Below, one piece after another: positions 63,871-64,000 of a stretch of 64,000 nucleotides of DNA. The stretch is from positions 1-64,000 of the forward strand of contig NZ_JAHLQC010000019.1 in the NCBI RefSeq assembly GCF_018918265.1. The letters run 5' to 3'. Position 1 is the stretch's first letter, and each line of letters begins with the position of its first letter. This stretch comes from Falcatimonas sp. MSJ-15 (GTDB lineage: Bacteria; Bacillota; Clostridia; Lachnospirales; Lachnospiraceae). Below the pieces are notes generated by a model that saw nothing but the letters and a program-made list of their open reading frames with translations, was not told the DNA's origin and ran no database searches. The translations under genes were made by a program, and so were the position numbers.

Positions 63871-64000
63871 TCAAAAGCTAATTCTAAAAGCAAATTAAAA
63901 TTTTACAAAAAGCCAATTCTAAAAGTGAATTATTATTTTACAAAAAGCAAAATCTAAAAGCGAATTATTATTTTATCAAAAGCCCATTTTTAAAGCAATT
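63871..64000. repeat. 35-bp tandem repeats at the right edge
   Basis: Three units and part of a fourth, each about CAAAAAGCCAATTCTAAAAG plus CGAATTATTATTTTA, at 34-35-bp spacing (63871, 63905, 63940, 63975), running out of the window. Confidence 0.9.

Noticed and set aside
63871..64000. CRISPR array at the right edge
   Set aside because: Units of 35 bp follow directly on each other with no unique spacers; this is a plain tandem repeat.

Overview
The window reads as chromosome of an AT-rich, motile, anaerobic Firmicute, most likely a Lachnospiraceae member. This rests on gene content and style: a strongly AT-rich sequence with AGA/ATA/CTT-biased codons, GGAGG-type ribosome binding sites with several TTG and GTG starts, a DUF6472 protein, an NusG-domain-II/Gx-transporter pair, many GGDEF proteins, CheV, a BMP-type nucleoside transporter and a leaderless pectinase-like GH28 enzyme. 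The last would fit the pectin-using Lachnospira/Eubacterium eligens group. That placement is inference; no rRNA or marker comparison was possible.

Layout. 1-124 is the outer end of an ISL3-family insertion sequence running off the left edge. 225-2829 (minus strand) holds aspartokinase and an AEC carrier. 2920-5986 holds the NusG-II/Gx transporter pair, ruvAB and zapA, followed by a 218-bp three-armed GC-rich palindromic element (6044-6261). 6321-11441 holds a U32 peptidase and a RodA/FtsW-PBP pair. 11653-13333 holds a GGDEF protein, a Nudix hydrolase and tRNA-Leu(CAA). 13475-20988 holds a zf-HC2 membrane protein, polA, coaE, an FtsA-like ATPase and a second GGDEF protein. 21207-24723 holds a WalJ-like hydrolase, the ACT/PFL pair and asnA. 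24859-30798 is more accessory: a GGDEF protein, an L,D-transpeptidase, repeat arrays, a tandem Nudix protein and unknown proteins. 30869-36450 holds an XRE remnant, a glutamine-type ABC transporter with fused receptor and permease, an AraC regulator and an aldo/keto reductase. 36528-38241 is a guanine-type riboswitch and the FAD oxidoreductase it precedes. 38933-42799 is branched-chain amino acid synthesis (leuA, ilvE). 44009-49938 holds a HAD phosphatase, rlmH, a GH28 enzyme and a 7TM-GGDEF protein. 50079-55670 is a nucleoside import operon ending in uridine kinase. 55756-63769 holds an HD protein, cheV, a Sir2-like protein, a large acidic/basic membrane protein, hisHF and ung.

The observations I rate highest are these. 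(1) A 2-isopropylmalate synthase carries a complete AraC-type DNA-binding domain at its C-terminus, behind its leucine-binding region, and a duplicated dyad sits just upstream of its promoter; this looks like an enzyme that could sense leucine and regulate genes directly. (2) A guanine-class purine aptamer has a terminator built from the aptamer's own P3 and P1 strands, predicting a guanine-ON switch. (3) A three-armed palindromic element follows zapA. (4) Degenerate tandem repeats lie directly behind many genes, and in at least four cases (the zf-HC2 gene, polA, the FAD oxidoreductase, the HAD phosphatase) the first repeat unit contains the gene's last codons and stop, as if 3' ends had been duplicated outward.

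Most of the rest is ordinary housekeeping and metabolism. No CRISPR array, rRNA, prophage or obvious defence island was seen.
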